From Haliotis asinina (Eukaryota > Mollusca > Gastropoda > Lepetellida > Haliotidae): DNA of 64,000 nucleotides. Each line of letters opens with the position of its first letter. The first letter of the stretch is position 1. The stretch spans positions 3,351,501 through 3,415,500 of the forward strand of contig NC_090285.1 of assembly GCF_037392515.1 (NCBI RefSeq). Reading direction: 5' to 3'. Shown here piece after piece: positions 58,838-64,000 of the stretch. The notes beneath the pieces are model-generated. The model was not told the DNA's origin. It did no database searches and saw only the letters and a list, made by a program, of their open reading frames with translations. The position numbers and the translations under genes are program-made.

Positions 58838-60231
58838 CTGAAACAGAAAACACACATTCACAATAGTTGGAAAGTTTCTATAAGCGTCAAATAGGAAACA
58901 TTGCTTTATGTGAGAATCATGTGCTGACGTGTTTCTTATTACTACTATGATATACAATATTGTTGTATATCTGGGACAATGTTATTATTGATATGTTCAG
59001 CTTATGTATATCGTCTGTTATCTAATAGGAGCAATGTGTATGGGGCTCATGCTGTCAACCACTTGTTTGCCATGGCAGTCAATACAAGAACAGACCTGAC
59101 CATAAATTCCCTCACTAACTCTATATGCGTGTATATAATGTAACATTCTGTGCTTCATGAAGGGTGCTAGCATGATCCGAGACCTGTCCCCCTTCCTTCA
59201 CTCACTGATGCTTGGACTTCAGGAGAACAAGGGCCCCTATATATTCCTTTTCAAAAGAATTCATAAGTGCCCCATTTTTATGGTCAGAATATACCAGCCT
59301 TGACCTTCATAAATCACACGGGTGAGCAACTCTCTCTAATTGGACAATACAGCCAGAGTCACAGATCACTGATCTGTGTGATGTGTGTCTCTCATGCCAT
59401 GAAGCGCTTCAGTGGCAACAAATCACACAGAGAACATGGGGCAGGTGTCATTAGCATAACATCATAAAGTCTGCTATGTACAACATCAGTCAAGCCTTTA
59501 TGTCAGGACTTTATGAATATCAGGTTGCTCCCATTACAGTGCAGTTTGAACAAACTTCTACAGTTTGATAGTGCAGGTTGATCTAATAGGAATTAAACTT
59601 TGCTTTAAAAAATACTGACTCTTTTCAAACGATGACAAGCACTGTTGTGATGTATCACCTTATCTTGTTATTCTAACGGGGAGAAGCAGAGATTAAATCT
59701 TGAACCCATCCAACAGGAACATGTTAATAGTTTAACAAACAGTTCATGCAGCGATCTTAACAGATATACACAAATCAAACAGAGTTAAAGAACTACATTT
59801 AATCTGTCATAGCCATGTTTTAAAACAATGCGTGTTCTTTGACTTCTGTGAACGGTATATGACATGAAACATGTCAAGCATGATGACCACACGGTCTAAA
59901 AGACGACATTCTCTTCACAGATGTTCACATCTGTCCTCTTGCTCGCCCTTTCGCTGGACAAAGCACACAAAAATGTAGAGAGCAATATGAATAATGTTAT
60001 TACATTTGTCATGCGAGAATAATCTGTTTGTGGCTATATCACTCTTTAAATGGCACCATGTTGTGGACATCATGCTCGGAAACCCTTGATGAATAAATGA
60101 AAACCACGGTTTAGTCATGCCCTGGTTCCTCACGACTGCACCATGCTGCCATCTAACACTATGTGTTATAGACATACTGAGAAGATCATAATGTACTTCA
60201 CACAGGTCATGGTGAGATGAAGCAAGATAGG

Positions 60232-60322
60232 TGAGTGAGTGAGTATGGTTTAAACTGCTTTTAGCATCATTCTAGCAATTTCATAGTGGGGAATACCAGA
60301 TATCATGGCTTCATACCTTGAA
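60232..60322 (-). repeat. SINE, family 2, 3' part
   Basis: gtgagtgagtgagtatggtt, gcttttagcatcattctagc and gggaataccaga. Confidence 0.8.
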
Positions 60323-60854
60323 AAGCAGGATCAGTTTTAAGGTACTTGTATTAGTCTCCTTGGATGACTTCAAGAAATATGCTTTAGTTCCCCTAGCAGC
60401 AAACGGGTACCAAGAAGAATGTCATGGTCATGTGATTTCACAATATACACAAAAGGAAGCTTATTTTGTCCTTGTGCTGTGGACTTCTGGATGTTAAAAC
60501 AGGTCCAGTGTGGAAGTAATGCATATATGAAAGATGAGAAGTTAACAATACAACTTGGAAAAGATCAATACACTAATTCTCCAGTTACATCATACTTTCC
60601 CCTACACACGACTCTCCCAGGCAGGTAACTGCCACGCCCATCAGTCGATATCACCTTATGTATGTTGTCACTGCTGACTATGGTCCTCACTTGTCTAATA
60701 TTTTACATCATGACAGTTCCTTTTGTACCACTAGTACATTACAGTTTCAACTGAACATGCATAGACAGAAAGGCTGATCCAGGATGTTTCAAAGCTGAAC
60801 CCTCGACTTGGCCCTGCCAATGCAAACAGTAACTTCAATGTAGTGTTTAGACAT

Positions 60855-61615
60855 AGATGGATGGATTAATTTAGAGTAGATGGATAGTGTAATTTAGAGT
60901 AGATGGATAGTGTAATTTAGAGTAGATGGACAGTGTAAATTTAGAGTAGATGGATAGTGTAATTTAGAGTAGATGGACAGTGTAATTTAGAGTAGATGGA
61001 TAGTGTAATTTAGAGTAGATGGATGGTTAACCTTTGAGGGGATGGATGGTTTAATTTTGAGTAGATGGACAGGGTAATTTAGAGTAGATGGATAGTGTAA
61101 TTTAGAGTAGATGGATAGTGTAATTTAGAGTAGATGGATAGTGTAATTTAGAGTAGATGGATGGTTAACCTTTGAGGGGATGGATGGTTTAATTTTGAGT
61201 AGATGGATAGAGTAATTTTGAGCAGATGGATAGCATAATTATGAGCAGATGGATAGTGTAATTTAGAGTAGTTGGATAGTGTAATTTAGAGTAGATGGAT
61301 AGTGTAATTTAGAGTAGATGGATAGTGTAATTTAGAGTAGATGGATAGTGTAATTTTGAGTAGATGGACAGTGTAATTTAGAGTAGATGGATAGTGTAAT
61401 TTAGAGTAGATGAATGGTTAACCTTTGAGGGGATGGATGGTTTAATTTTGAGTAGATGGATAGAGTAATTTTGAGCAGATGGATAGCATAATTATGAGCA
61501 GATGGATAGTGTAATTTTGAATAGATGGATAGCGTAATTTTGAGTGGACGGATGGTTTAATTTTTAGCAGATGGTGGTTTAGATTTGAGTGGATGGATAG
61601 TGCAATTTCAATTCA
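60855..61615. repeat. 23-bp minisatellite with higher-order structure
   Basis: Basic unit gatggatagtgtaatttaga plus gta. A block with ggatggttaacctttgaggg recurs near 61020, 61160 and 61410, showing that stretches of several units were duplicated together. Confidence 0.95.
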
Positions 61616-62391
61616 ATTGAATGGTTTACCTTTGAGAGGACTGATGGCTGGATGAATATGATCAACATATGATGGTGTTTGAAAAGGGGTAAGTCTGGGT
61701 TTATGATTGTGTGGACTGAAGTCTGAATGTGTGCACCACAGACATGTTCCTAATGGCCTAAAACAAGAGCAAGGTAATGATGACAACAAAACCACAACAC
61801 AAAATAATAATAGATTAGAAACTTAATGGTCGACATGTTGCACTGTTTACCAGCCAGATGTACACAGATAAACACCTAAATATTCAAGATAAGTGAGAAA
61901 CAAACAAACCCACTCATAACAGAGCTTCACGTTTCTGTTTACTTTGCTCTATAATAATGGAGGCCTACACTTGACTGAGAGCATGGAGTCCACTCACTGC
62001 TGACTCTTCTTTGCTCATACTGATAAAGTAAGGTGGCCTGGCTCGCATCCAGATCGTTACCAATTTACATGAAAGAACATGCCATCATTCCATGGGACTT
62101 TTAATTAATGTCTTATTTACTTGTTAGTTGTTCAGTCAGATAAGGATATTGCTGATTCATTACACATCAAACATTAACTGCACATTTATCATTCAAATAA
62201 AATTTTGATCTGACAGACTAAGTTTAAAAAATTGAGTCAGTTTACCTTTTTCAGCTTTTCATCTCCACCTTTCGAATCTCAATTTTCTCGAACATCTGGG
62301 GAATTTATGATTTGATGTGATAAACTAAAACAATTGATGGCTGACATTGGAGATTAGAAACACATTCTAAAACACCTGGATGGCCTGAGAG

Positions 62392-62443
62392 AGAGAGTGA
62401 GAGAAAGAGAGACAGAGAGAGAGAGAGAGAGAAAGAGAGTGAT
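62392..62443. repeat. (GA)n microsatellite
   Basis: Imperfect gagaga run with agagt interruptions. Confidence 0.9.
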
Positions 62444-63699
62444 GCTGGATTACAGATGTTTAAAACTTTTAGCATTTTTGGGTCAGTGGAAGTTTTTGAC
62501 CCTCACTAAAATGTCAAATAGTGCTGCTATTGGGGTGTGACTGAGCTGGCTTATAACTCCATTACCACTTGACTAGAACCTACATCCAGTCACAGCCTAG
62601 TATCCATGCTAATGGCTTGAAATCACTCTTTCAGTCTGCCACCATGAAAAGCACTGAGCCTTTACTAAGCCTTCAGACAATGTGTTTCCACATTCATAAA
62701 GGAAAACCAGATTGATACCATGGTTCAACCATCGACGCAGCTTTATTACTTTTGGACTTTCAGTGAGTACACTCATTTGTTAGCTTTCCCAAATTAGGTC
62801 TTGCTGTCTGTGTCAACAAAACCTTTCCACCAAGATTCCACAAGAAAACATAACCTAATAAGAAAATTGGTATCCGTATATTTTGCCTGTATGGAAGAGG
62901 TCTGTGGAAAGCCTTGAATGACCCAAGATTGTCCAAGGTTAAATTACAGGGTTGGCGTCAACACACAATGTCCAGTACAAAATATGTCTACAACTAATAT
63001 CATCCCTCATTGACCTCAGTGTGAGACCATCACTTGCTCGACAGCTCACTACTTTGCTGGACAATCTCTGTAAATGCCTGTCCTGCTGAAAAAGCCATTC
63101 ATCTTTACAGGAAGAATTGTGGGCTGTGATGGATGGATAGGGGATAACCCTAGATTCAATGGTAATGGCAAAATGATCTGTTTCTCTGCCCCCATAGATG
63201 TGAAGAAAGGCTGGCTGACCCCGCTGAAGCCACTTGGCCTTGCATGTATTTGCTATTAAGATGCTGAGCGTAAGTCCTAGGTGATATAATTCCTGTATTG
63301 TCCCCGTACTGCTGATGCTCCTTGTCAATCAATTAATCCACTCCAGTACAATATGAACTGTTCACCTGACAAGACCGGTACAGTATGACTACTCCAACTA
63401 ATCATGTTTAGTGAAAATTTATCACCATTTCAAAGACAATCTGATACATTTCATAATTAAAACTAGAGGTCTGAAATTAGGGACACAAAGCTAAAAACCA
63501 ATAGGTTTGTGTTGAAACATCAAAAATGATACAGAATATTTACTAAAGGTGTACAAATGATAGGATGTGTAGGTCCTTGTTCTGAGTAGGTCCATAGCAA
63601 GACCTGTGCTGGGACATGTGACGTATTATTCAATATTCTAAGATGCTTCGGTGAAAGATCAAAAGTGCAAACAATACTTTATCAGACGATAATGTGCAC

Positions 63700-63900
63700 T
63701 TTTTGCATTACGTCACAATGTGTTGACGTCACTGTGCCATTCCAGACTGCCCCTTCGTAATGGAACTTTTTTGCATTACGTCACAATGTAACCGACGTCA
63801 CGATGGTCATCGCCTCATACAGCCTTCCACAGTAAACTTCTTCGTCGCATCCCGTTTCTTGGTTCTCAGTTTCATCACACAACCAACATCACTGTGGAAA
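63700..63900 (+). repeat. Dispersed repeat with CRE-like sites (copy of 38495-38675)
   Basis: tttttgcattacgtcacaat occurs twice about 70 bases apart, and tgacgtca (a perfect CRE palindrome) lies at 63725-63732. The right part matches the copy at 38495-38675. Confidence 0.7.
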
Positions 63901-64000
63901 CATTACGTTTATGTTTTCCGACGGATAAAATGTCTCATAGTTAGACTCAAAATCTTACAGAGACACGATAATGTTGGCAGTGTTTACATTCCCACAATGC

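Larger units (their letters stand above)
58838..64000. other. Upstream TMTC1 intron, window edge
   Basis: I looked on the minus strand for the preceding exon (expected to end in HPIHTEA-like sequence in phase 0) and did not find it. Contents: SINE at 60232, 23-bp array at 60855, GA run at 62392 and a dispersed repeat at 63700. An open stretch at 62939-63328 has no recognisable motif. Confidence 0.6.

Noticed and set aside
62939-63328. 129-codon minus-strand ORF upstream of TMTC1 exon 1
   Set aside because: Considered as an N-terminal TMTC1 exon, but it lacks the DDVSAI, SYRPLT or HPIHTEA motifs and hydrophobic segments, and is not bounded by suitable splice sites.

Overview
The window is animal nuclear DNA, most likely from a marine gastropod of the abalone group (Haliotis). 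I base this on short, phase-consistent exons separated by AT-rich introns, and on about a dozen copies of two tRNA-type SINE families with (ACTC)n tails that I recognise from abalone genomic sequence. The species call rests on memory of those repeats, not on a search.

Two host genes are visible, both on the minus strand. The main one is a TMTC1 orthologue (transmembrane and tetratricopeptide-repeat protein of the ER, an O-mannosyltransferase of cadherins). Sixteen exons lie between 58837 and 24693. They join in frame through GT-AG sites into 720 codons plus a stop: the later membrane segments, the DUF1736 loop, then a long TPR domain. The N-terminal exons are not in the window and should lie beyond 64000. 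A good poly(A) signal at 21910-21915 suggests a 3' UTR of about 2.8 kb. The second gene (13318 to 7393) has six exons and encodes a four-transmembrane protein of MS4A/CD20 type. Its frame fits at every junction except one.

Layout: 1-7392 has no recognised gene, an old Tc1 fragment, a diverged inverted repeat pair and microsatellites. 7393-13318 is the four-TM gene, with a foldback element filling the 3' end of its first intron. 13319-21909 is intergenic, with SINE fragments and minisatellites. 21910-58837 is TMTC1, whose introns hold two nearly whole Tc1/mariner elements (one with an intact 326-aa transposase), SINEs with clear target duplications, foldback elements, a LINE 3' fragment and many minisatellites. 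58838-64000 is upstream TMTC1 intron with a 23-bp array.

The most unusual feature is that minisatellites in TMTC1 have repeatedly taken in exon-intron junctions. The 5' splice sites of two exons (27702 and 58763) are copied many times in tandem into the following intron, and the 3' splice sites of two others (26128 and 48447) have diverged tandem copies upstream. I saw no CRISPR array, canonical tRNA, rRNA or retroviral element.
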